Below, piece by piece: positions 26,606 to 34,691 of a DNA stretch of 64,000 nt. The notes under the pieces were generated by a model that worked only from the letters and a program-made list of their open reading frames with translations, was not told the DNA's origin and searched no databases. The DNA comes from Photobacterium aphoticum (lineage in GTDB: Bacteria; Pseudomonadota; Gammaproteobacteria; Enterobacterales; Vibrionaceae): contig NZ_LDOV01000010.1 of assembly GCF_001029435.1 (NCBI RefSeq), forward strand, positions 434,001 to 498,000, given 5' to 3'. Every line of letters starts with the position of its first letter. Position 1 is the stretch's first letter. The position numbers and the translations under genes were made by a program.

Positions 26606-27844
26606 ATGCTCAAAAGTGAAACAAATGAAATGACCCTCGATGTCACCGTTGCTGACAATGTTGCCAAAAAGGTTATTTTCGGCATTTTGAATCAATTGAG
26701 CGGGGTGAGCATTACCCTGACAGAGAATAATGGGGAGACGCATCAGTTTGGTGATCAGCACGCGTCTCTGCAAGCCCACATCGTGGTTAATAACTTGGGT
26801 TTTTATCAACGTGTATTGCGTGGCGGCAGTATTGCAGCGGCTGAAGCGTACATTGATGGTTGGTGGGATTCCCCGGATTTGACGCAAGTGGTACGAGTCA
26901 TCGCACGTAATTTACCGATACTCGATAAGATTGAAGCCAAAGTCAGCTGGATGTCTCGCATTCGTGATAAATGGCTCCATCGTTCTCGCCGTAATGATAA
27001 AGCCTCGGCAAAGAAAAATATTCTTGCGCATTATGATCTTGGCAATGATTTCTACCGTACCTTTCTAGACACAAACATGCTGTATTCTGCCGGCATTTAC
27101 GATGCACCGAATACGACGTTAGAACAGGCGCAAATCAACAAGATGGACAGATTGTGCCGACAACTGAAATTACAACCGTCGGATCACCTGTTAGAGATTG
27201 GTACCGGTTGGGGGGCAATGGCCATTCATGCAGCAAAGCATTATGGTTGCCGTGTGACCACTACCACCATTTCAAATGCGCAACATGCCTGGGCAAAAGC
27301 GCGTATTGAAGAAGAAGGGCTGACAGACAAGATCACTCTGTTATTGGAAGACTACCGTGACCTGACCGGCCAGTACGACAAGATTGTTTCCATAGAGATG
27401 ATTGAAGCGGTCGGGAAAGAGTACCTAACGAAGTACATCAAACAATGTCAGTCGTTACTTAAGCCAGACGGGCTGTTTGCGATTCAGGCCATCACCATTG
27501 CCGACCAGCGTTATGAAAGCTACAGCAACGGGGTCGATTTCATTCAGAAGTACATCTTCCCTGGGGGATTTCTGCCATCGGTGTCGGTGTTGTCAGCGCA
27601 ACTCACAGAGCACAGTGATTTTGTGGTACGAGACATTAAAGACATCGGTATGGATTACGCAAAAACGTTGGCAGATTGGCATCAAAGGTTTGATGCGCAG
27701 ATTGAGCAAATGGCAACGTTTGGGCTGGATGAGCGATTCATTCGTATGTGGCGCTTTTACTTCTGCTACTGTGAAGGTGGCTTCAGAGAGCGCAGTATCA
27801 GTACCGTGCAGTTGCTAGCGAGCCGTCACGGATGGCGGGAATGA
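26606..27844 (+). CDS. cfa: Cyclopropane-fatty-acyl-phospholipid synthase family methyltransferase
   Basis: A 412-residue SAM-dependent enzyme of the Cfa/mycolic acid synthase group. It has the N-terminal lipid-interaction region (RVLRGGSIAAAEAYIDGWW), then AHYDLGNDFYRTFLDTNMLYSAGIY, the SAM motif LLEIGTGWGAMAIHAA, IVSIEMIEAVGKEYL, and the C-terminal WRFYFCYCEGGFRERSI. It would transfer a methylene or methyl group from SAM to unsaturated phospholipid acyl chains. In this gene context it may make a modified (for example furan or branched) fatty acid instead of plain cyclopropane; that is inference. TGAGGA provides a ribosome site. Confidence 0.9.
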   Translation: MLKSETNEMTLDVTVADNVAKKVIFGILNQLSGVSITLTENNGETHQFGDQHASLQAHIVVNNLGFYQRVLRGGSIAAAEAYIDGWWDSPDLTQVVRVIARNLPILDKIEAKVSWMSRIRDKWLHRSRRNDKASAKKNILAHYDLGNDFYRTFLDTNMLYSAGIYDAPNTTLEQAQINKMDRLCRQLKLQPSDHLLEIGTGWGAMAIHAAKHYGCRVTTTTISNAQHAWAKARIEEEGLTDKITLLLEDYRDLTGQYDKIVSIEMIEAVGKEYLTKYIKQCQSLLKPDGLFAIQAITIADQRYESYSNGVDFIQKYIFPGGFLPSVSVLSAQLTEHSDFVVRDIKDIGMDYAKTLADWHQRFDAQIEQMATFGLDERFIRMWRFYFCYCEGGFRERSISTVQLLASRHGWRE

Positions 27845-27950
27845 GTTGGTGCCTTTTAGACAGCGTTGATACAGCGAATCGTTAATCAACTAATCATTAA
27901 CGAACAAGCCATTAACCAACAAATACAGCAAGCAGACGGAGTGGGAGGTA

Positions 27951-28478
27951 ATGATGAAGATGAGAGAGTTTGTGCTTATTGGCCTTGCCTTCAATTTATT
28001 CTGGTTACTTGCCGTGATGGGGCAAAATCAAACGCTGTTGCTGACTATTCCGCTGATTCTTCTGTGCTGGTGGCGCTATCAAGGCGCTGCCGTCTTTGGA
28101 CTGACGGCAGGCTTGCTCGGGATTGCATCGGATAGCCTTTGGTTGCACTTAGGCATTTTTGCCTTTGATACAATGAACATCATTCCGATTTGGCTAATGG
28201 TGCTTTGGGTAGGATTTAGCTCGTTTGTGTGGGTTGTTCGTGACACGGTTCTTGGGTACCCCAAGGCGCTGGTGCTGATTGTATTCAGCATTGGTGGCAC
28301 CTTGAGTTACCTGGCAGGATACCGGCTGGATGCTGTAGCGTGGCCTTATGGTGCGGGGATCACGCTCAGCATCTTGCTGGTGACTTGGACGGTGTTAGGA
28401 GCATTGCTGATTTGGCTGACAGAGCAGTTTTCCCGGAGGCTATACCATGTTCACATCCATCACACACACCATGAATAA
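27951..28478 (+). CDS. DUF2878 membrane protein
   Basis: A 175-residue inner-membrane protein with about five or six hydrophobic helices, fitting DUF2878. After the last helix is a His-rich tail (LYHVHIHHTHHE), possibly a metal-binding end. It has GGGAGG just upstream of paired ATG codons. Its stop lies 32 bases inside the next gene. Function unknown; a constant member of this lipid/photolyase gene cluster. Confidence 0.8.
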   Translation: MMKMREFVLIGLAFNLFWLLAVMGQNQTLLLTIPLILLCWWRYQGAAVFGLTAGLLGIASDSLWLHLGIFAFDTMNIIPIWLMVLWVGFSSFVWVVRDTVLGYPKALVLIVFSIGGTLSYLAGYRLDAVAWPYGAGITLSILLVTWTVLGALLIWLTEQFSRRLYHVHIHHTHHE

Positions 28479-29007
28479 GTCGGTGGCATCCCGCCATGCA
28501 ATGTTAACCCTGTCATTGCTTGTACTACTCAGTGTGCTTGCACTCCCTGCCAAAGCCAGTTCAGTGACCTCTTCCTGGCAATCGTGGCCGGCGGTGGGTG
28601 ACGCCACCTTAAAATGGGGGCCGTGGGTCATCTATGATTCGGAGTTACGTTCACCGAGTGGTCGGTATCTCAGCCAAGATCATGATTTGGCGCTTGTGAT
28701 CAAATATCGCCGTAACATTGATAAAGACGATCTGATTGAAGCAACCGACGATCAATGGCAACACTTAGGCATTAGCAAAGCGAAACGGGACAAATGGCTG
28801 CGAACGTTGAGCCAGATTTGGCCTGATGTGAAAAAAGGCGATCGTCTTATCTACGTGCTGCAAAATGACCAAGGACGTTTTTACCGTGATAATCGTCAAA
28901 TCGGCGTTGTTCAGGACAGGGAAATGTCTCAATCATTCCTGCATATTTGGTTGTCACCCAATACTTCTTACCCGCAAATCCGCCAACAACTTATTGGTAT
29001 GCGTTAA
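28447..29007 (+). CDS. Chalcone isomerase-like periplasmic protein
   Basis: A 186-residue exported protein with a signal peptide (cleavage near ALPAKA-SS). The mature part (WPAVGDATLKWGPWVIYDSELRSP, LVIKYRRNIDKDDLIEAT, then a helical LGISKAKRDKWL) matches the chalcone-isomerase-like domain found in bacteria, whose role is unknown but which relates to fatty-acid-binding folds. It overlaps DUF2878 by 32 bases and has GGAGG at good spacing before the ATG. Confidence 0.8.
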   Translation: MFTSITHTMNKSVASRHAMLTLSLLVLLSVLALPAKASSVTSSWQSWPAVGDATLKWGPWVIYDSELRSPSGRYLSQDHDLALVIKYRRNIDKDDLIEATDDQWQHLGISKAKRDKWLRTLSQIWPDVKKGDRLIYVLQNDQGRFYRDNRQIGVVQDREMSQSFLHIWLSPNTSYPQIRQQLIGMR

Positions 29008-29107
29008 TGCTGCGCTCAAAGCATGACGACTGGACGCGAAGTAAACCTGTTTAGTCAAAGCACTCAAATCGAAGTGCACACATAAAGCATAAGAAAGGAA
29101 TGACGAG

Positions 29108-29734
29108 ATGGACTTACAACAGAACACAGCGAAGCGCATGAGGGGGAAGGCAACAACGCCCTCGTTTCGACCTTCTTTATTGCGATTCATCAAATGGTGC
29201 ATAGTCAGTATGTTGGGAATGAGTTTATTTGGTTGCTCGGTTTCTATTGATGATTATCAAAACGCGACACCTAAGCTGGATCTGTTCCAGTATTTTGATG
29301 GCGAAGTGAAAGCTTGGGGTATGCTGCAAGATCGCAGTGGTAAACAAACCCGTCGCTTTGAAGTCGCTATAAAAGGGACGGTACAGGGCGATCAGCTGAC
29401 ATTGGAAGAAGACTTTATTTTTGATGACGGCGAAAAGCAGCGTCGTGTATGGGTGATCACCGCAATGGGTAATGGTCATTTCATTGGTGAGGCGGGAGAT
29501 GTTGTGGGCCAAGCCTCAGGAAAAGTCGTAGGTAATGCGTTGAATTGGCAATACGTGTTGCGCGTGCCTGTTGGTGATAGTACCTATGATATTCATTTTA
29601 ATGATTGGATGTATTTGCAAGATGATAAGCGTATGTTCAATCAGGCGGAAATGACCAAGTTTGGCTTCAAAGTCGGTCAGGTCACACTGTTTTTTGAGCG
29701 GGTGACACCCATGGCGACGTCACCATCTTTCTAA
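29108..29734 (+). CDS. DUF3833 lipoprotein
   Basis: A 208-residue lipoprotein. After a long basic N-terminus comes a hydrophobic stretch ending in the lipobox LFGC-S (Cys near residue 43). The mature domain (LDLFQYFDGEVKAWGMLQDR, then EDFIFDDGEKQRRVW, ending MTKFGFKVGQVTLFFERV) fits DUF3833. It is the last gene of the operon that starts at ybgA; a strong terminator follows about 95 bases after the stop. Likely envelope-localised, perhaps handling the modified lipid. Confidence 0.85.
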   Translation: MDLQQNTAKRMRGKATTPSFRPSLLRFIKWCIVSMLGMSLFGCSVSIDDYQNATPKLDLFQYFDGEVKAWGMLQDRSGKQTRRFEVAIKGTVQGDQLTLEEDFIFDDGEKQRRVWVITAMGNGHFIGEAGDVVGQASGKVVGNALNWQYVLRVPVGDSTYDIHFNDWMYLQDDKRMFNQAEMTKFGFKVGQVTLFFERVTPMATSPSF

Positions 29735-29829
29735 CAGTACCCATAGTTAACTTTTTCTTCGTGCTATCTATTCCGCGCAATACATTTCGCGCTATCTATT
29801 CCCGTTACCTATCACCGTTAAGCATATTG

Positions 29830-29864
29830 AAGACCTGACAGAGTAAATTTGTCAGGTCTTTTTT
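29830..29864 (+). terminator. Terminator of the photolyase operon
   Basis: 11-bp stem AAGACCTGACA / TGTCAGGTCTT with a 9-nt loop and six T. The rest of the 355-base gap up to the kinase gene holds no gene that I can see. Confidence 0.9.
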
Positions 29865-30090
29865 CATGGTAGGTCTCTACCGGTTTTTGTCTTCATTTTC
29901 GACACTTCATCTTGCATTCATGACGCCACGTCATACCAACAATGTCATGAAAGGTGAGCTTCTTAATCAGGCAATTAAATTTGGCTCAAGCCTTTTTATG
30001 CACCTACATTAATAGTAAGCACCACACATTTATGCTGTGTAAGGTGAGGGATAAAAGTAGAAAGCCTGGTGCAAGTGGCGGGGTATAACG

Positions 30091-31962
30091 GTGAAAAATA
30101 GCAAGATTAGGCGTTATAGCGTGGTATTTCTTTCATTGTCGCTGGTGTTATTTTCAAGCGCGTTGTACGGGTATCTACAGAATCGACAATTAGAAACCTA
30201 TTTATTGCGTTTGACCGAACTGGGACATCATATTATTCACCTGCGGGATGAAGTGATTTTAGCTTCCCATCAAAGTCCATTTCCTGCCGCAAAACTGATG
30301 GCGGACTTAGAAGCAGTGGAAGTGGCGGTGACTCGTTTCCAACGCAATGATGACGGTATGATACCGGATATCCTCTATCCGGGAGTTTTAGCACAGATCT
30401 CAGAGACATTTTATACCGCGACGCTGGGGCTCACACTGCAACTGACGGATTTAGTCGATATCAGCGTGCAGCACGAACATCGCCAGTCTGTAGATCCAAT
30501 GACGATGAATAACATTCCCCCCATGGTGGATGAGATGCTTGTGTACAGTCCGGAACAAGCACAATTACATCGTTTGTTATTGTCTGAAGAGCGTGTTGAT
30601 TTTGTCGAACAAGCTGAAATGCAAATTAGCGAGATGCAGATGGCTTACCGCGATTTGAATGCCATCAATGCCTTGCTGTATTTACTGTTGCTGATGGTGA
30701 TGATTGTTTTGGTCGCGAAAGTACGTGTGAATGATCTCAAAGTCATTAATGCTGTTATTCAGGATGAAAAAGCCAAAGCAGAAGCGGCCAGTCAGGCGAA
30801 AAGTGTCTTTCTCGCGACAATGAGTCATGAGTTGCGCACGCCCATGAATGGCGTATTGGGGATTGCCCAGTTAATCGAGAGTGAAACCCAAGAGCCGGAA
30901 ACGAAAGAGCAAGCAAAGATCATCATGGATTCGGGTCAGCACTTATTGACCTTACTGAATGACATTCTCGATTTTTCAAAGATTGAAGAAGGGAAAATGA
31001 CGCTGGAACAAGTGACCTTTTCGCTGGAAGGGGTCATCGCACATTTGGATACCACACTCCGGCCGCTCGCCGTTGTGAAGCCAATTGGTTTTCATTTATA
31101 TAACCATGTGCCGGCAAATGCGCAGCTGGAAGGGGATGTGGGCCGTTTCCGGCAGATTTTGTTTAACTTACTTGGTAACGCCATCAAGTTTACCGAGCAA
31201 GGCCACGTCGACGTCGAATTTATCCCAATTAATGACACTTTGCGTGTGGTGGTCAGAGATACCGGGATTGGTATTCCCAACGAGAAGCTGGATACGATCT
31301 TTACACCGTTTGAACAGGCTGAAAATTCCACCACACGTCGGTTTGGCGGAACGGGTCTTGGGTTGGCCATTGTGAAAGAAATTACCCAACTCATGGGCGG
31401 AACGCTCTCGGTGACCAGCCGAGAAGGGATCGGCAGCGAGTTTACGGTTGATTTACCGTTCTTGATCAGCCAAGACATCGATATGGATCCGTTATTTACG
31501 TCAGCCTCGCCACCTTGTACGAACATGACGTATGGCGACTCACAAGGCTTAAAGGTGCTGCTGGTGGAAGATAACGCCGTGAATGCCATGGTTGCTAAAC
31601 GGTTTTGTGAGAAGGAAGGGCATCAGGTGACTCACTGCCTGGATGCCATGAAGGCGATAGAGGTACTCAAGCAGACGGCGTTTGATGTCATTCTGATGGA
31701 TAATCATATGCCCGGTTTAATGGGAAGCGAGGCGATTCGGATCATTCGGCAGGAACTGAAGATCAAAACCGTGATTTTTGCCTGTACCGCAGATGTCTTT
31801 GAAGCGGCTCATGAGGAATTCATACGCAACGGTGCTAATTATGTCTTAACCAAACCCATGCAGGCACACCGTTTATATCAAGCCATTGATCAATTTTCTG
31901 ATGAGATTGCCCGCTATGGCGCAAGCGCTGTGAAACAAGAAGATAGCGCAATACTGGGATAA
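30091..31962 (+). CDS. Orphan hybrid sensor histidine kinase
   Basis: A 623-residue membrane kinase. It has a transmembrane helix (about 10-28), a mostly helical periplasmic sensor (30-195), and a second helix (about 196-215). The HisKA domain has FLATMSHELRTPMNG with the phosphorylated His. The ATPase domain has FNLLGNAIKFT, VRDTGIGIP and RFGGTGLGLAI. The C-terminal receiver domain has LLVEDN and ILMDNHMPG with the receiver Asp, and KP near the end. There is no HPt domain, and no response regulator gene is adjacent, so the phosphate must go to a partner encoded elsewhere. It starts at GTG with a weak ribosome site. It is convergent with ybjD. Confidence 0.88.
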   Translation: MKNSKIRRYSVVFLSLSLVLFSSALYGYLQNRQLETYLLRLTELGHHIIHLRDEVILASHQSPFPAAKLMADLEAVEVAVTRFQRNDDGMIPDILYPGVLAQISETFYTATLGLTLQLTDLVDISVQHEHRQSVDPMTMNNIPPMVDEMLVYSPEQAQLHRLLLSEERVDFVEQAEMQISEMQMAYRDLNAINALLYLLLLMVMIVLVAKVRVNDLKVINAVIQDEKAKAEAASQAKSVFLATMSHELRTPMNGVLGIAQLIESETQEPETKEQAKIIMDSGQHLLTLLNDILDFSKIEEGKMTLEQVTFSLEGVIAHLDTTLRPLAVVKPIGFHLYNHVPANAQLEGDVGRFRQILFNLLGNAIKFTEQGHVDVEFIPINDTLRVVVRDTGIGIPNEKLDTIFTPFEQAENSTTRRFGGTGLGLAIVKEITQLMGGTLSVTSREGIGSEFTVDLPFLISQDIDMDPLFTSASPPCTNMTYGDSQGLKVLLVEDNAVNAMVAKRFCEKEGHQVTHCLDAMKAIEVLKQTAFDVILMDNHMPGLMGSEAIRIIRQELKIKTVIFACTADVFEAAHEEFIRNGANYVLTKPMQAHRLYQAIDQFSDEIARYGASAVKQEDSAILG

Positions 31963-31972
31963 GCAGCGGATA

Positions 31973-32047
31973 GCTAATGCCTGTTAGCTTTATGCTCGCT
32001 AGTCTAATGCGTATTAGTCCAATGCCCGTTAGGCTAACGTCGGTTAG
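31973..32047. repeat. Five imperfect 15-bp tandem repeats
   Basis: Units at 31973, 31988, 32003, 32018 and 32033, each 15 bp, approximate consensus TCTAATGCCCGTTAG. The array fills most of the space between the convergent kinase and ybjD genes. The ends of the units (CTAAT / GTTAG) are nearly complementary, so single-stranded copies could fold. Confidence 0.8.
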
Positions 32048-32085
32048 CTAAGCAAGATTGACATAAGTCAGGCCGCCTCAGAAAG

Positions 32086-33792
32086 TCAGCTTTGTCCTCG
32101 TGACATCGCCACAATACGTTTAAGCACCCAACGTAGCAGTAGTGGAATGCTGTCGGTATTGTTTTCATCCACATAGTTAACCATCGCCAATGCTACATCT
32201 GGCTTCGCGTGCCGTTTGAGCGCCCGCTGAATGATCTTTTTCGCCGGAGTTGGCGAGTCGTTCGGAATATTGGCTAACTCTCTAAATAGGGGCTCAAAGC
32301 CGTTATAGTAGAGGAAATGCTCAATATCACGTTTTGGTAGCATTGTGATGCGGTGACGCTCCGCTTCATGACCTAAAAGATTGCGAACTGTCTCTACGTA
32401 GCGCTTACCCGCCATATCACCGTCTGCAATCATATGCCATTCAATCCCCAAACTGCGGGCGACCTTAATCAGCGGTTTTAAGCCGCTTTGGGCAAACTCG
32501 ATGATCTGAACACCTTCCGCTGCGAGGTTATAGCCGCAGATACTGGCTAACTCATTAAACAGCCACACTTCGGTTTCACCTTCGACCAGCAACCATGCGC
32601 GAGAGAACAATGCGCTCGGGCGATGGACACGTAAATGGAAGGTAATACGCCGTTGCTCATCACGACTGAGCTTGAAGTCACTAATGGCATATACCTGCGT
32701 TTTAGCCGGCTTACGGATCAGTTTTTTGATGCTGTCGAGCGGTACGACAGAGGTCAGATCCGGACTGTTGGTGGTTAAGATCTTTTGCATCGGCATTTTG
32801 GCGATAAAGGTCCATGCCTGATGCAAAATTGTCGGGTGTAATCGACCTTCCGGATCTTCTAGGATCATAATCGGACGAGACAAGCGTTTAAGCTCGACGG
32901 GGCCTCGCGCACGAATGAAGGCATTCAACAGCCCCATTAAAACCAAACGACTCTGGCGACTGGTTTCAGGCTCGGTAAGTTGCTCAAGGGGATTCATCGC
33001 ATACTGCGCGCGATCCGGAAAATGGGCGCGGTCAAAGTCGTTATGACGCGTATGGGGCGTAAAGGCAAAGTAATGGTCAACCAGTGTATGCAAGGCATTA
33101 ATGCTGCTTTTGATTTCGGCCTGGCTCACATGGCCGGGCTGGGTCATTAAACGACGGCAGGTGTTATCCAACCGGCGCTCGATACGTTGATTGTCTGCTT
33201 TACGTTTTTCTGCATGGCCATTGGTTATCTGCCCGTTACTTGTTGCGGGTTCACTCTCACGATGACTGCGTAAGCGTCGTGCATCACGAATACGGACGAC
33301 GGGGTGTAACACCATTAACTGTCTGGCCAGTTTCTCACTTTGCTCCAGTGGGATCACTTCACCATGACGATCTAAAAACGCATGCCGGGTCGTGATTTTA
33401 TCGTCCTCAATGGTACTGGAGATTTGATAGAGCAGGGTTTTGAGTGATTGATCTTTCGCGGGGGGCGTTTTATCGGGGCTTGGCATATCAATCCACACAG
33501 GAGAGAACGCACGGTAACGTCTTGCATGACATTCCCCCGGGTAATCCTCCTGCCAATGCAGCACGATATGCAGCTGATTCATTTTTGCGTGCCCGGCGCT
33601 GTAATCGATATGGAAATCGCTGAAAGTAAACGTATGAAATTTAGCATAAGGTGACAAAGCGATATCCAGCGCATCGAGTAGGGAAGATTTACCCCATGCG
33701 TTTTCACCTATCAGCACGGTTAACTCATCAAACGACAATGACAGCCGTTTGATACCTCGAAAGCCTGAAATCTCAATTCGTTGCAGTTTCAT
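32086..33792 (-). CDS. ybjD: OLD-family ATP-dependent nuclease, YbjD-like
   Basis: A 568-residue soluble protein. The N-terminal ABC-type ATPase starts KLQRIEISGFRGIKRLSLSF and has the Walker A loop GENAWGKSS; IMILEDPEGRLHP is Walker B and TTNSPDLTSVV the switch region. The C-terminal TOPRIM nuclease domain shows LLVEGETEVWLF (metal Glu) and IADGDMAGKRY (Asp pair). This matches E. coli YbjD (552 aa, DUF2813), an OLD class 2-type protein. The closest described relatives cut DNA, some in phage defence; the role here is unknown. It is a lone gene without the UvrD-like helicase of GajAB or an OLD-reverse transcriptase partner. ATG at 33792 follows GAGGTG. Confidence 0.85.
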   Translation of the reverse strand: MKLQRIEISGFRGIKRLSLSFDELTVLIGENAWGKSSLLDALDIALSPYAKFHTFTFSDFHIDYSAGHAKMNQLHIVLHWQEDYPGECHARRYRAFSPVWIDMPSPDKTPPAKDQSLKTLLYQISSTIEDDKITTRHAFLDRHGEVIPLEQSEKLARQLMVLHPVVRIRDARRLRSHRESEPATSNGQITNGHAEKRKADNQRIERRLDNTCRRLMTQPGHVSQAEIKSSINALHTLVDHYFAFTPHTRHNDFDRAHFPDRAQYAMNPLEQLTEPETSRQSRLVLMGLLNAFIRARGPVELKRLSRPIMILEDPEGRLHPTILHQAWTFIAKMPMQKILTTNSPDLTSVVPLDSIKKLIRKPAKTQVYAISDFKLSRDEQRRITFHLRVHRPSALFSRAWLLVEGETEVWLFNELASICGYNLAAEGVQIIEFAQSGLKPLIKVARSLGIEWHMIADGDMAGKRYVETVRNLLGHEAERHRITMLPKRDIEHFLYYNGFEPLFRELANIPNDSPTPAKKIIQRALKRHAKPDVALAMVNYVDENNTDSIPLLLRWVLKRIVAMSRGQS

Positions 33793-34022
33793 ATTCACCT
33801 CATCGATGACCTACATGGTTAAGCCTATCGCACAAGCGATTGAATGGGCGATGTATTTGTCACATTATTGGAATCCTTGACCCTGAAAATCCCCTTACAT
33901 TGGCTTGTTGAGTCAAAAAGGAGTTGCTATAGTGCGGCGATTCAATACCACGATAACTCGCTGATAAGAAAAATGTTGTGGTAGCTCGTATTGATTGGCG
34001 ATAGACAATTTGGAGACGTCAG

Positions 34023-34415
34023 ATGGCTAAAATTATTCATTCTATGGTACGTGTGGTTGACCTAGATAAATCACTACAGTTTTATAAATCAGCATTGGAT
34101 CTGGATGTCGCAGAACGTCTGGATTTTGAAGGTTTTAGCTTGGTGTACCTGCGCAATGAAGAAAATGACATGGAGCTTGAGCTGACATGGAATGAAGGCG
34201 CAGAAGCTTACACGCATGGTACAGGTTACGGTCACCTTGCAGTAGCCGTTGAGAACCTGGAAGCAGAACATGAGAAATTGGCGGGTTTGGGTTATGAGCC
34301 AGCAGACATTAAAGAATTTTTCCGTGATGGTCAGTTGCTAGCAAAATTCTTCTTTGTGCAAGATCCTGACGGTTACAAGATTGAATTCCTACAACGTCAT
34401 GGCCGTTACCAGTAA
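34023..34415 (+). CDS. Glyoxalase I-like VOC family protein
   Basis: A 130-residue metal-dependent VOC protein with paired beta-alpha-beta-beta-beta modules. Putative metal ligands are His6 (KIIHSMVRV), Glu in MELELTW, His in GYGHLAVAV and Glu in YKIEFLQR, the same four positions as in lactoylglutathione lyase. It is therefore a candidate glyoxalase for methylglyoxal removal, but the sequence differs from the main GloA type and the substrate could be another. GGAG lies 9 bases before the ATG. It has its own terminator. Confidence 0.82.
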   Translation: MAKIIHSMVRVVDLDKSLQFYKSALDLDVAERLDFEGFSLVYLRNEENDMELELTWNEGAEAYTHGTGYGHLAVAVENLEAEHEKLAGLGYEPADIKEFFRDGQLLAKFFFVQDPDGYKIEFLQRHGRYQ

Positions 34416-34446
34416 GCACGGTTATCCCTAATCGTGTTATCCCCGA

Positions 34447-34473
34447 AAACCACGTTGCATGGCGTGGTTTTTT
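34447..34473 (+). terminator. Terminator after the VOC gene
   Basis: 8-bp stem AAACCACG / CGTGGTTT with an 8-nt loop and a T run. Confidence 0.85.
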
Positions 34474-34691
34474 AGTATGTGGCTTCTGAGTTTATGGCTT
34501 TTTCGTCTGTATTTTTTGTGTATCTGGCACTGACATAAAAGGGTCATTACAATGACGCTATTATGCAAATAGCGGCATGATAGACTTCACCCAAAACTGC
34601 AACAAAATGATAAATTAAATTGAAAGACTGAGATTTCACGCATCTTGCGATATCATAATGCCCATGTACTCATGGAGAGACTGAAAGAAAT

